Source: Aerolutibacter ruishenii (GTDB lineage Bacteria > Pseudomonadota > Gammaproteobacteria > Xanthomonadales > Xanthomonadaceae). From it: a stretch of 64,000 nucleotides of DNA. The translations under genes were made by a program, and so were the position numbers. The stretch is from assembly GCF_007830115.1 (NCBI RefSeq), contig NZ_VLKP01000001.1:248001-312000 (forward strand), written 5' to 3'. Positions 36,164-44,347 of the stretch are shown piece after piece. Below the pieces are notes generated by a model. The model had not been told where the DNA came from. It searched no databases and worked only from the letters and a program-made list of their open reading frames with translations. The number at the start of each line of letters is the position of its first letter. Position 1 is the first letter of the stretch.

Positions 36164-36967
36164 TCACAGCAGATCCGCAAACCCCCTCCGCAGCACCGAA
36201 AATGTCAGCCACCCCAATGCAAGCAGGGCGGCTGCAGCGGAAAAATACAGCCCAAGGGCTGACGGATCCGGCCAAATGCCGCGCAGGATGCAGTCGCGCA
36301 ACGCCTCGGTCGGCCAACTGATGGGGTTGATGTCGATCACGCCCGCCAACGCAGGCGGGACCATGCTGCGCGGGAAGAACACCGTGCCCGTGAACATGGC
36401 GATCATGACCAGCACCGTGGCCACTTGCCCCAGGTCGCGCAGGTACACGCCCAAGCCGGCGAACACGAGCGCCAATCCATACAGCAGGGCAAGATACGGA
36501 AGCAGGATCAACGGCGCCGCCAGCGCCGAAAGGTGCCACCCCTCGCCCAAGGTGCCGTTGACCACCACCAGCAGTGCGAACCCCACCACGGCGTGGACCA
36601 AGGCGCTGCCCAACGGCACCGCCACCAGCACGGGCAAGGGGAACACCATCTTGCGCACGAAGTTGCTGTTCCGCTGCATCAGCCCCGGCGACTGGCCCAC
36701 CGCTTCCGCGAACAAGCCATGCACCAGCAACCCGGTGAAAAGATTGAGCGCAAACCCCAGATGGTCGCCGTCGGCCAAGCCTGGCCAGCGGGCCCGGAAA
36801 ACCGCCCCAAACACGAAACCGTATACCGCCAGCATCACCAGCGGCATGATGACGGGCCAGGCCCGGCCCAGCAGGGTGCCGCGGTAGCGCACCGCCACAT
36901 CCTGCGCAACCAGGGTGCGCCAGAGGGTGAACAGTTCAAGCGGTCGCTGAAAGTGAACGCGGCTCAT
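36164..36967 (-). CDS. wzm: O-antigen ABC exporter permease
   Basis: 267-aa ABC2-type membrane protein pairing with Wzt. The N-terminus LWRTLVAQDVAVRYRGTLLGRAWPVI is typical of Wzm/KpsM-type permeases. Six hydrophobic segments follow, and MVPPALAGVIDINPISWPTEALRDCIL is the family block before the last helices. ATG 36967 is chosen; the longer upstream frame is a shadow. It is divergent from gspG. wzm and wzt are usually adjacent, but here gspE, gspF and the surface-protein gene lie between them. Confidence 0.93.
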   Translation of the reverse strand: MSRVHFQRPLELFTLWRTLVAQDVAVRYRGTLLGRAWPVIMPLVMLAVYGFVFGAVFRARWPGLADGDHLGFALNLFTGLLVHGLFAEAVGQSPGLMQRNSNFVRKMVFPLPVLVAVPLGSALVHAVVGFALLVVVNGTLGEGWHLSALAAPLILLPYLALLYGLALVFAGLGVYLRDLGQVATVLVMIAMFTGTVFFPRSMVPPALAGVIDINPISWPTEALRDCILRGIWPDPSALGLYFSAAAALLALGWLTFSVLRRGFADLL

Positions 36968-37057
36968 GCGGGCAGTGGGCCCTTGATGCAAAGGCCGTAA
37001 GGGTAACAGCCAATCCCCTGCCGGGCTTCGTACAGGGAAGCGTGACAGCAAAGGCGC

Positions 37058-37063
37058 TAGAAT
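37058..37063 (+). promoter_or_regulatory. Candidate -10 element for the gspG-D operon
   Basis: TAGAAT lies 37 bases before the gspG ATG in the 132-base wzm/gspG divergent gap. No good -35 is seen. Confidence 0.3.
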
Positions 37064-37099
37064 CGGCAGCTGCGTTCCCCTACCACCGGATTTCCGCCC

Positions 37100-37558
37100 A
37101 TGCGTTCTCGCCTTGCCGCCCGACACTCCGCGCAAGCCTCCCGCGGCTTCACCCTGCTCGAAATGATCGTGGTGCTCGTGATCATCGGGTTGATCATGGG
37201 CCTGGTGGGACCGCGACTCTTCAGCCAAGCCGACAAGGCCAAGGTACAGACGGCCGAGACGCAAGTCCGGATGCTGCGGGGAACCCTGGAAACGATGCGC
37301 CTGGACATCGGGCGCCTGCCCACCGAGGAAGAGGGGCTTGCACTGCTGGCCGAGCGCCCATCGAATACCCAGCTTGCCCAGCGCTGGCAGGGCCCGTACC
37401 TGGAAGATGGGGTCCCTCAGGACCCGTGGGGCAATGCCTACCAGTACGCCCCGAAGCCTTCGGGCAACCACGCATTTTCACTGTTTTCGCTCGGAGCCGA
37501 TGGTCAACCCGGCGGTGAGGGCAATGACGCGGATATCGGCCAACTCCCCGACCAATGA
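37100..37558 (+). CDS. gspG: Type II secretion major pseudopilin
   Basis: Main subunit of the T2SS pseudopilus. Prepilin peptidase site SRG/FTLLEMIV with the required Glu5, a hydrophobic N-terminal helix, then the GspG body (LDIGRLPTEEEGL, WQGPYLEDGVPQDPWGNAYQY). C-terminal acidic residues in GADGQPGGEGNDADI form the usual calcium site. At 152 aa it is typical. It heads an eight- or nine-gene plus-strand operon. Its stop overlaps the gspH start by 4 nt. Confidence 0.96.
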   Translation: MRSRLAARHSAQASRGFTLLEMIVVLVIIGLIMGLVGPRLFSQADKAKVQTAETQVRMLRGTLETMRLDIGRLPTEEEGLALLAERPSNTQLAQRWQGPYLEDGVPQDPWGNAYQYAPKPSGNHAFSLFSLGADGQPGGEGNDADIGQLPDQ

Positions 37559-37956
37559 CGCCCCTGCGCGGCTACACGCTGCTGGAAATGGTGGTCGTGA
37601 TGGCATTGCTGGCCTTGGCGACCGCCATGGTGGCTCCGTCAAGCTATCGGATGATCCGGACCTGGCGCGAAGCGGACAAGGTTGAGCGCGTGTTGCGTGA
37701 TCTCGCCACTCTGCCAGTCACCGCACGGGCCAAGGGCAGGGAGTGGCGCTTGAAGCCGGATGACGCCCAGGAGCTCTCGAAGGCGATAGCGATGCCAGAG
37801 GGGTGGCGGTTGAATCTTGACACCCCGTTGGTGGTGCGGGCCAATGGTGCGTGCAACGGGGCCAGTGGCACGTTGCAGACGGGTTACCAGACGCTCCCGT
37901 TCAAGCTCGAAGCCCCCTTTTGCCGGGTGCGGCTCCTGCCGGCGGGCACCAAGTGA
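37555..37956 (+). CDS. gspH: Type II secretion minor pseudopilin H
   Basis: 133 aa. Prepilin motif RG/YTLLEMVVVMALLALA with a very short leader (five residues before the cleavage site), then a small body with two Cys (NGACNGAS, APFCRV). Order within the cluster supports the GspH role. It overlaps gspG by 4 nt and gspI by 4 nt. Confidence 0.85.
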   Translation: MTPLRGYTLLEMVVVMALLALATAMVAPSSYRMIRTWREADKVERVLRDLATLPVTARAKGREWRLKPDDAQELSKAIAMPEGWRLNLDTPLVVRANGACNGASGTLQTGYQTLPFKLEAPFCRVRLLPAGTK

Positions 37957-38390
37957 TCCGCGCGCCAAGCACCCGCCACGCGCAAGGCTTCTCGTTGCTG
38001 GAAGCCATCGTCGCGATGGTGGTGATGGCGTCGACCCTGTTGGTGCTGTACGGGTGGCTTTCGTCCAGCACATTGGCGCTGACACGCGTACAGGCTCAGT
38101 CACGGGCCCTTGAGGATGCGCGATCCGCCTTGGCCATCATGGAGACCGTCAATCCCATGCTGGACCCACGCGGACAACGAACCATTGGGCCGATCAGCGT
38201 CGCTTGGCAGGCGACGCCAGCGTTTGCGCGCCGTAGCGGCATCAGCCGGGCAGGTATGCCCACGCTGTTCGATTTCACGCTGTTTGACGTTGACGTCAAG
38301 GTCACGCGCGAAGGACGTCTGGTCAAACAATTCCGCTTGCGCCGTGCGGGATGGGAAGCGGTCAGGGACTTGAGCGGCGAAGCGGACTGA
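37953..38390 (+). CDS. gspI: Type II secretion minor pseudopilin I
   Basis: 145 aa. Prepilin motif QG/FSLLEAIVAMVVMAST after a 12-residue leader. The start is GTG 37953, overlapping the gspH stop (GTGA); the frame upstream is open but is a shadow of gspH. GspI forms the tip complex with J and K in known systems. The assignment rests on order and size. Confidence 0.85.
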   Translation: MIRAPSTRHAQGFSLLEAIVAMVVMASTLLVLYGWLSSSTLALTRVQAQSRALEDARSALAIMETVNPMLDPRGQRTIGPISVAWQATPAFARRSGISRAGMPTLFDFTLFDVDVKVTREGRLVKQFRLRRAGWEAVRDLSGEAD

Positions 38391-38397
38391 TTGCGCC

Positions 38398-38985
38398 ATG
38401 AGCAAATCCATGTCGGGGCTGACATTGCTGGAAATGATGGTGGTCCTGATGATTGCCAGCATGGCCTTGGCCTTGGGGTTCCAGTCACTGAGCCAATGGC
38501 AGCGCGCCAATGCCGCCATTGCGACCCTCGGCAGCGACGCGCGGCATTCGGCACTCACCGAAAGCTGGCTTCGCGCGTCCCTGCACGGCCTCGTCGCAAC
38601 AGTCCCCGTCAGCTTCAGCGGAGACGCAACGCAGTTGCACGGTGTGACACTTGCGCCGGTCCTGGCCAGTCAGGGCGGGGCGACGGCGGTTCGCTGGAAG
38701 CTGGACACATCCCCCCGCGCCGGCCCGGCGCTGGTACTGGAAGAGGACGGCACCACGATGCGACTGCCGCTCTCGGACACACGAGCCGCGCACTTCACGT
38801 ATCTGGACAAGGACGGCCGCGATCACCGCGAGTGGCCACCGGCCCTTGGTGTCGGCGACCAGCTGCCGGCGGCGGTTGCCCTGGTTCGGGTGGGCGCGGA
38901 GGGCGCCGCCTCCCGAATCTGGGTCACCGAGATTTTCGGACCACGCAACCCAACCGACCTTCCCTACGAGCCGGACCGTGATTAG
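38398..38985 (+). CDS. gspJ: Type II secretion minor pseudopilin J
   Basis: 195 aa. Prepilin motif SG/LTLLEMMVVLMIASMALALG and a GspJ-size body. It is seven bases after gspI and overlaps the GTG start of gspK by 8 nt. It is a tip-complex component by analogy with known T2SS. Confidence 0.87.
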   Translation: MSKSMSGLTLLEMMVVLMIASMALALGFQSLSQWQRANAAIATLGSDARHSALTESWLRASLHGLVATVPVSFSGDATQLHGVTLAPVLASQGGATAVRWKLDTSPRAGPALVLEEDGTTMRLPLSDTRAAHFTYLDKDGRDHREWPPALGVGDQLPAAVALVRVGAEGAASRIWVTEIFGPRNPTDLPYEPDRD

Positions 38986-40051
38986 GCCGCCCCGCCCCCC
39001 CCAGCAAGCCAGCGGCTTTGTCCTGGTAATCGTGCTGGCCTTGTTGGTGGTCCTGACGCTGTTGGCGAGCTCCGTCGCGGTCACGGCCAGTCAAGCCGTA
39101 AGCGAGGCACAGGCCAATCTCGACCAGTTCGACCGTGAACTAGAGGCGGTGTCCACCCGAGACACGCTGCTGTTCATGCTGTCCACGCAGCCACGCACAC
39201 TTGCCGGCCTCACCGTGGACGATGCCAAGGCGCAGGCCTCCCGGATTCCAGCGGATGAGGATCTGGACGGAGTGGCCGTGATGCCCGTGGGCAACGAAAT
39301 CAAGCTGGATGGAACCGCCTACGCAGGCCTGGGCGATATCGTGTTCTCGCTGCAGGACGACCGCGGCCTGATCAGTCCGAACTGGTCACCCCCTGCGCTC
39401 ATCAATGGGTTCTATTCGAGCCTGAAAGTCCCTCCCGACCAGTGGAATGCACTGGACGCCAAACGCCTGGACTATCAGGACCCGGATGACCTTCACCGGC
39501 TCAATGGCGCGGAGAAACTGCATTACCAACAAGCAAAAATGCCCATCCCGATAAACCGGGCCGTCACCACCCCCCTTGAGTTCAGGCGCATCCTTGGCTG
39601 GAACGGCATGTTGGAAAGCGTAGACGACAGCGACTTGGTTGGAACACTCACCACTGGAAGGAGTGTCGCTATCAACCTAAATACAGCTCCCGCCTCAGTC
39701 CTGGCCTTGATTCCAGGCCTGGACGTCGATCAGGCGGCGCGATTGGCTGCGCTCCGCAACGAAGTCCCCTTTACCTCGGTCAGGCAGGTGGAGCAGACGT
39801 TTCCGATTTCTCCGGTGGCGTCGGAGTTCTTGACCCTCTTTTCAAGTCAGTCCGGCAACCTTACTCTATGGGGTCGCCATTTTGGCGTTAAGCGACTGAT
39901 TCACTGGACCCTCACGCCGTTCAATGACGGCGGCCCACCATGGCGTCTTGATTACGAGGTAACCCTGCCACGTGGCAACGAATCCGATCCGGCCGTGGCT
40001 GAGCCGCCTGAAACGCCGCTTTTCGCCCAGCCGGATCCGGCTGGGAAGTGA
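38978..40051 (+). CDS. gspK: Type II secretion minor pseudopilin K
   Basis: 357 aa, the largest pseudopilin. After a short basic leader comes SG/FVLVIVLALLVVLTLLASS. The +5 Glu is absent (Val here), as is normal for GspK, where it leaves the tip subunit capping the filament. The alpha domain includes LNTAPASVLALIPGL near residue 230. GTG 38978 is the only start compatible with the leader; the long upstream frame is a shadow. It overlaps gspL by 80 nt. Confidence 0.88.
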   Translation: MIRPPRPPQQASGFVLVIVLALLVVLTLLASSVAVTASQAVSEAQANLDQFDRELEAVSTRDTLLFMLSTQPRTLAGLTVDDAKAQASRIPADEDLDGVAVMPVGNEIKLDGTAYAGLGDIVFSLQDDRGLISPNWSPPALINGFYSSLKVPPDQWNALDAKRLDYQDPDDLHRLNGAEKLHYQQAKMPIPINRAVTTPLEFRRILGWNGMLESVDDSDLVGTLTTGRSVAINLNTAPASVLALIPGLDVDQAARLAALRNEVPFTSVRQVEQTFPISPVASEFLTLFSSQSGNLTLWGRHFGVKRLIHWTLTPFNDGGPPWRLDYEVTLPRGNESDPAVAEPPETPLFAQPDPAGK

Positions 40052-41075
40052 GGCCAACGCGCCCTTGCCGGGGGGCGAAGGGGACGGACTGGTCTGCATC
40101 GTAGGCCGGGAGCTTTGCCTCTTCCTTCCGGTTGACGCAAGCAAAATCCCTGAGAAGCAGCGTCATGCCTTTGTCGGCATGGCCGTACGACGTGCCGCCC
40201 CTTTTTCCGATCCGGACTTCGGGGTTGTTTGGTCAGGGGGCCGTGCCAGCGTCTGGTACTGGTCACAGGCGCGCGTGCGGTCACTCTTGGCCGGGCCGGT
40301 ACCACGCCGAGTGGATTTCGTTCCCGAAGCCCTGCTCACGGGAAAGGCTGGCTCTGACAGCGAAGAAATCCTGAGGCTGCCGAACGGCATTGAAGGGCGA
40401 ATCTGGAGGCAGGGCATACTCATCGCGAGCCGCTGGTGGCCGGACATGCCCTCGCCTGACCAATGGCATGGATTTCTGCGTGGCGCAGGCGTTCCGTCAA
40501 ACCCAGGTCTTTCCTTACCCGCTGCCGTCGATGCCCCCATAGAACAGCAACGCTGGAGCCCCGGACGCGCCGGAAGAGTTGGGTCGACCTTGACCGGGTT
40601 CGATCATTACCTCCCCAAGGCGGCCTTGGCGGCAGGGTTCTTGTTCGTGCTGGTGGCATCCACGCAACTGGGAAGCATCCTGCGCTCAGTTGCAGATATC
40701 TGGAGAGCACAACACGCGGCACAGGACCTGGATGAACCGCTGAAGCGGATCCTTTCCGCTCGAGCGAATGCGGACCGCAACATTGCCGCCATCGAATCGC
40801 TGCTTTCCCTTCGGGCTGGTTTGCCGCAACACCGCTTGCTCGCCGAAGTTTCACGGCTGATGGCCGGCAAGGAATGGCAACTCCGCATGTGGCTGCAGCC
40901 CACACCCGACCGAGTGGAGGCAACACTGGTCATGTCGAACCCCGATGCACAGTCGCTGGTGTCGGCATGGGAGGCTTCTCCCATGTTCAGTGACGTCAGC
41001 ACGGAATTGTCTCGCCAGCAGAACGAAATCACCCTGCGGGCCAATGTAACGCACCCCCACAAGGCCGCGCCATGA
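39972..41075 (+). CDS. gspL: Type II secretion inner-membrane protein L
   Basis: 367-aa bitopic protein linking the ATPase GspE to GspM. It has a cytoplasmic actin-like N-terminal half (~1-215), one membrane segment (AALAAGFLFVLVASTQL, ~220) and a periplasmic ferredoxin-like tail after a helical stretch. The gene begins inside the gspK 3' end (80 nt shared). XpsL-like architecture; sequence identity to a specific subfamily was not tested. Confidence 0.82.
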   Translation: MATNPIRPWLSRLKRRFSPSRIRLGSEANAPLPGGEGDGLVCIVGRELCLFLPVDASKIPEKQRHAFVGMAVRRAAPFSDPDFGVVWSGGRASVWYWSQARVRSLLAGPVPRRVDFVPEALLTGKAGSDSEEILRLPNGIEGRIWRQGILIASRWWPDMPSPDQWHGFLRGAGVPSNPGLSLPAAVDAPIEQQRWSPGRAGRVGSTLTGFDHYLPKAALAAGFLFVLVASTQLGSILRSVADIWRAQHAAQDLDEPLKRILSARANADRNIAAIESLLSLRAGLPQHRLLAEVSRLMAGKEWQLRMWLQPTPDRVEATLVMSNPDAQSLVSAWEASPMFSDVSTELSRQQNEITLRANVTHPHKAAP

Positions 41076-41656
41076 ACAAGCTGCTGCCCCATTGGAATGC
41101 GTTGCGCCAGCAACTGGATGCCAACCCTCGACTGAAATGGGGAGCGGCCCTGATCGTCGCGCTGCTGCTGGTGTTTGTCGTGCAGGAATTGGAAAGCGCG
41201 CGGGTGCACCTGCAAAAGCGCGCCATCGATGAAGAAGTGAAGCTACGCCGCATCAAGTCACTGCAGGGTCAGAATGTGTGGCTGTCACGTGAACAGGAAA
41301 CCGAGCGCCTGCACAAGGCACTGCTGGCAGAGCTTCCCGAAGTTGCCACCCCTGGACTGGCCCAGGCAGGCCTACAGACGTGGCTGCGGTCCTTGACCGC
41401 CAAGAGTCCGCAAGGCAACGAAATCAAAGTGTCAGTAGACCCGGCCGCGGCAGTAGAGGAGATTCCCGGCGTCATCCGGGTTCATGCCACGCTCAGCGGT
41501 GGAATGCCGGCACGACAGATAATGGATCTCATGCGCCAGATCGAAAGCGCCACCAATCTGGTCATGATCGAAACAACGCAAATTCGTAGTGACCAGAACA
41601 ACAATTTCAACATTTCCATGAATGCGTACTACCGCAACCAGGCGCCAGCACCATGA
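41072..41656 (+). CDS. gspM: Type II secretion protein M
   Basis: 194 aa. One N-terminal membrane helix (WGAALIVALLLVFVVQEL), a helical segment and a ferredoxin-like periplasmic domain. It partners GspL in the platform. It overlaps gspL and the next gene by 4 nt each. The call rests on architecture and position. Confidence 0.8.
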   Translation: MNKLLPHWNALRQQLDANPRLKWGAALIVALLLVFVVQELESARVHLQKRAIDEEVKLRRIKSLQGQNVWLSREQETERLHKALLAELPEVATPGLAQAGLQTWLRSLTAKSPQGNEIKVSVDPAAAVEEIPGVIRVHATLSGGMPARQIMDLMRQIESATNLVMIETTQIRSDQNNNFNISMNAYYRNQAPAP

Positions 41657-42144
41657 AATGGCAACCATGGGTGGTTGCCTGTGGCGTGGGCGGGATCCTT
41701 GCGGGCGCAGCGTGGCCGCCCCCCCCGATTCCGCGGGCGAAGAAGGACGAAGCCTCCTGGTCAGTGCCTGCGCAAGAGCGGGTCAAGCGTTATTCCAGCG
41801 AGGCTTACCAGCAGGCACGGCAAGGCGTGCGCTGGGCTGGAGACGCCAGTGGTGGCAGCAACCCTCAGGCGGCCTGGCGGCTTGCCGGTTTGGTGTACGC
41901 CCCGGTGCCTACTGCCCTGATCATGCGCCTCGACAATTCGACGATCGAGCGGATTCGCACAGGGGGCGCGCTACCTGACGGCAGCAGCCTGATCAAGATC
42001 GAAGGAAACACGATTCAGGTACAGCAGGACAACTGCCAGCTCACCTACCAGTTGCACTACCAGCAACCCATCAGTGCATCCACTGGATGTCCGACGCCCA
42101 CCGCTCCCGTCAGCGATGCGGAGAAAAGGGAGAGTAGTACATGA
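41653..42144 (+). CDS. gspN: Type II secretion XpsN/GspC-like connector protein
   Basis: 163 aa with an N-terminal hydrophobic segment (WVVACGVGGILAGAAW) and a periplasmic beta domain (WRLAGLVYAPVPTALIMRL, RTGGALPDGSSLIKIEGN). That domain resembles the homology region of GspC/PilP that contacts the secretin. Position between gspM and gspD matches xpsN in Xanthomonas, where no separate gspC exists. It overlaps gspD by 4 nt. Confidence 0.7.
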   Translation: MKWQPWVVACGVGGILAGAAWPPPPIPRAKKDEASWSVPAQERVKRYSSEAYQQARQGVRWAGDASGGSNPQAAWRLAGLVYAPVPTALIMRLDNSTIERIRTGGALPDGSSLIKIEGNTIQVQQDNCQLTYQLHYQQPISASTGCPTPTAPVSDAEKRESST

Positions 42145-44306
42145 CCCATCATCGCAACGCGGTCGCCATCATCGCCTTCGGCCTGACCGTCCTGTCGGGG
42201 TGCACAACCACGCCCGCCAAACTCACGGTTCCCGCAGGGTTAGCGGTTCCGGAACGAGTTGGCGTAGATGAGAGTGCACGACCAGCGGGAGGCCAGCCCC
42301 AGGAGCAGCGGGAATTGCGGCAAACGCAGACCCCAACCCGGGACCTTGCGGCGACAGTAGCGGCGGGACAAAACATCATCGACTCACTGCCTCCGATGAA
42401 CGCGGAACCAGTGAGCGTCAACGTGCAGAACTTGCCGATTCCGGTATTTGCGGATGAGGTTTTCGGGAACATGCTCGGACTCAATGTGAGCATTGACCCA
42501 GCCGTTTCCCAGTTGCAGGAACTGGTCACGCTGCATACAACAGAACGTCAACCTCCCCGCGAATTGTTCCATATCGCCCGACAGGTACTCGCAGAATATG
42601 GCGTACTGGTCAGCATTGAAGGACGCATCGTCCGGATCAAAATGGGAGCCAAGGATGCGTCACCCATTCCACCTCTGGTGGTCAGCGGACGCGCCTTGCC
42701 GGCCGTCCCGATCAGCCACCGTCCGGTGTTTCAGTTGATTGAACTGGAAGTGGTACGCAGCGGTGACGCTGCACGTTGGCTGACAACGCTGTTCGGGGAA
42801 GAAATAAAGGTAACCGAGGATTCGATTCGCAATGCGGTCCTGATCAATGGCAAGCCAGCACAGATCCGCCAGGCCATCGACGCGCTGCGCGTCTTTGACC
42901 GACCGTTGATGCGTGGGCGCAAAAGCACGCGGCTGGAGCCGGCCTTCATGACGGCGGAGCAGTTGGCGGACAGATTGGTTGAAGTGCTCAACGTCCAGGG
43001 ATATGGCGCCAGCCGCTCGCTTGGCGCTCCTTCGAGCGTATTGATCGTGCCCATCCAGGCCGTCAACTCCATTTTGGTCTTCGCGGTTTCTCAGGATGTT
43101 CTGGATTACGCCGTGTCCTGGGCACGGGAGCTCGACAAGCCCAACGCCGCCGCGGGCGCCCAGTCGATGTTCTACTACCAGGTCAAGAACACCAAGGCAG
43201 CGGAGCTGTCACAAGTATTGAGTGGCAGCATGTCCTTGTCGAACGCCCAACAGGCCAACCAAGGCGGCACGTCGCAAGCTGCCGCACAAGGGGGTGCGCC
43301 AGCGCCAGCACCACAAACGTCGAGCGGTCGCGTTGCAGGGCTTTTGGTGGACGAACCGCGCAATGCCCTCATCTATCAAGGTGACCCGGCACAGTGGGAG
43401 CGACTGCTGACGCTGATTCGGCAGATGGATCGTGCACCCCGCCAAGTGATGGTTGAAGTGACCATTGCGGAAGTCACCCTCGAGGACGGCGATCAGTTTG
43501 GCGTGAGCTGGTTGGCCAAGAATGGCTTTGGGCGTTTTGATGGTAACGCGCTCTTCGGCAGCCTCCCCGGGTCAGGCAACGGCAACGGAAATGGAAGTTC
43601 CTCGAGCAATGGCCTGACTTACCTGCTTGATGTCGCGGGGCAGAATCGGCTTGCATTGACGGCGTTTGCCAACGACAACCGCGTCAGCATCCTCTCTACG
43701 CCACGACTGCTGGTGAAGAGCGGCAGCGAGGCGAACATCGACATCGGCACTGAAGTGCCAACCATTACGATGACGACGACCTCCAACCAGCAAACGGAAG
43801 GCAATACGAACCTCCTGCAATCGATCCAGTACCGGAAGACCGGCATCATTCTGCGGGTCAAGCCAACGGTTTACTCGGACGATCGGATCGACTTGGACAT
43901 CACACAGGAAGTCAGCGAGGCCCTGCCGATCGGGGACAATGCAGCCATCAGCTCACCGTCGATTTTCAACCGGTCGCTCAACACTTCCCTCAGCCTGCGG
44001 GATGGCGGCTCGGTGGTGATGGCCGGCCTGATGTCCGAGCGCAACACCAAGTCGGACAGCGGCATCCCCCTGATCAAGGACGTGCCGATACTCGGCAACC
44101 TGTTCAAGAGCCAGTCACGCAACAAGAACAAGACTGAGCTTGTTTTGATGATCGTGCCCTATATCGTCGAATCGGATGATCGGATGACTGCAATCAGCCA
44201 AGCGGTGGTCGACAAGTTCGAACTACTGGAGTTGCAGCCCGCCACAGGAACGATACCGAACACCTCCCCCGCACGGGGGATGCCCACAAGCAAGCAGCCG
44301 CACTGA
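42141..44306 (+). CDS. gspD: Type II secretion outer-membrane secretin (lipoprotein)
   Basis: 721-aa secretin forming the outer-membrane pore. Lipobox TVLSGC (Cys ~20) marks a self-piloting lipoprotein like XpsD. An N0/STN region (SVNVQNLPIPVFADEVFGNM) and N1-N3 repeats with a Gln/Ala-rich insert near residue 370-400 precede the secretin domain: LVKSGSEANIDIGTEVPT, SLRDGGSVVMAGLMSE and IPLIKDVPILGNLF. It is last of the classical T2SS genes in the plus-strand operon. Confidence 0.95.
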   Translation: MTHHRNAVAIIAFGLTVLSGCTTTPAKLTVPAGLAVPERVGVDESARPAGGQPQEQRELRQTQTPTRDLAATVAAGQNIIDSLPPMNAEPVSVNVQNLPIPVFADEVFGNMLGLNVSIDPAVSQLQELVTLHTTERQPPRELFHIARQVLAEYGVLVSIEGRIVRIKMGAKDASPIPPLVVSGRALPAVPISHRPVFQLIELEVVRSGDAARWLTTLFGEEIKVTEDSIRNAVLINGKPAQIRQAIDALRVFDRPLMRGRKSTRLEPAFMTAEQLADRLVEVLNVQGYGASRSLGAPSSVLIVPIQAVNSILVFAVSQDVLDYAVSWARELDKPNAAAGAQSMFYYQVKNTKAAELSQVLSGSMSLSNAQQANQGGTSQAAAQGGAPAPAPQTSSGRVAGLLVDEPRNALIYQGDPAQWERLLTLIRQMDRAPRQVMVEVTIAEVTLEDGDQFGVSWLAKNGFGRFDGNALFGSLPGSGNGNGNGSSSSNGLTYLLDVAGQNRLALTAFANDNRVSILSTPRLLVKSGSEANIDIGTEVPTITMTTTSNQQTEGNTNLLQSIQYRKTGIILRVKPTVYSDDRIDLDITQEVSEALPIGDNAAISSPSIFNRSLNTSLSLRDGGSVVMAGLMSERNTKSDSGIPLIKDVPILGNLFKSQSRNKNKTELVLMIVPYIVESDDRMTAISQAVVDKFELLELQPATGTIPNTSPARGMPTSKQPH

Positions 44307-44347
44307 CGGCCATTCGTCCGCACCATCACGCTAGAGAGAGGAAACCC

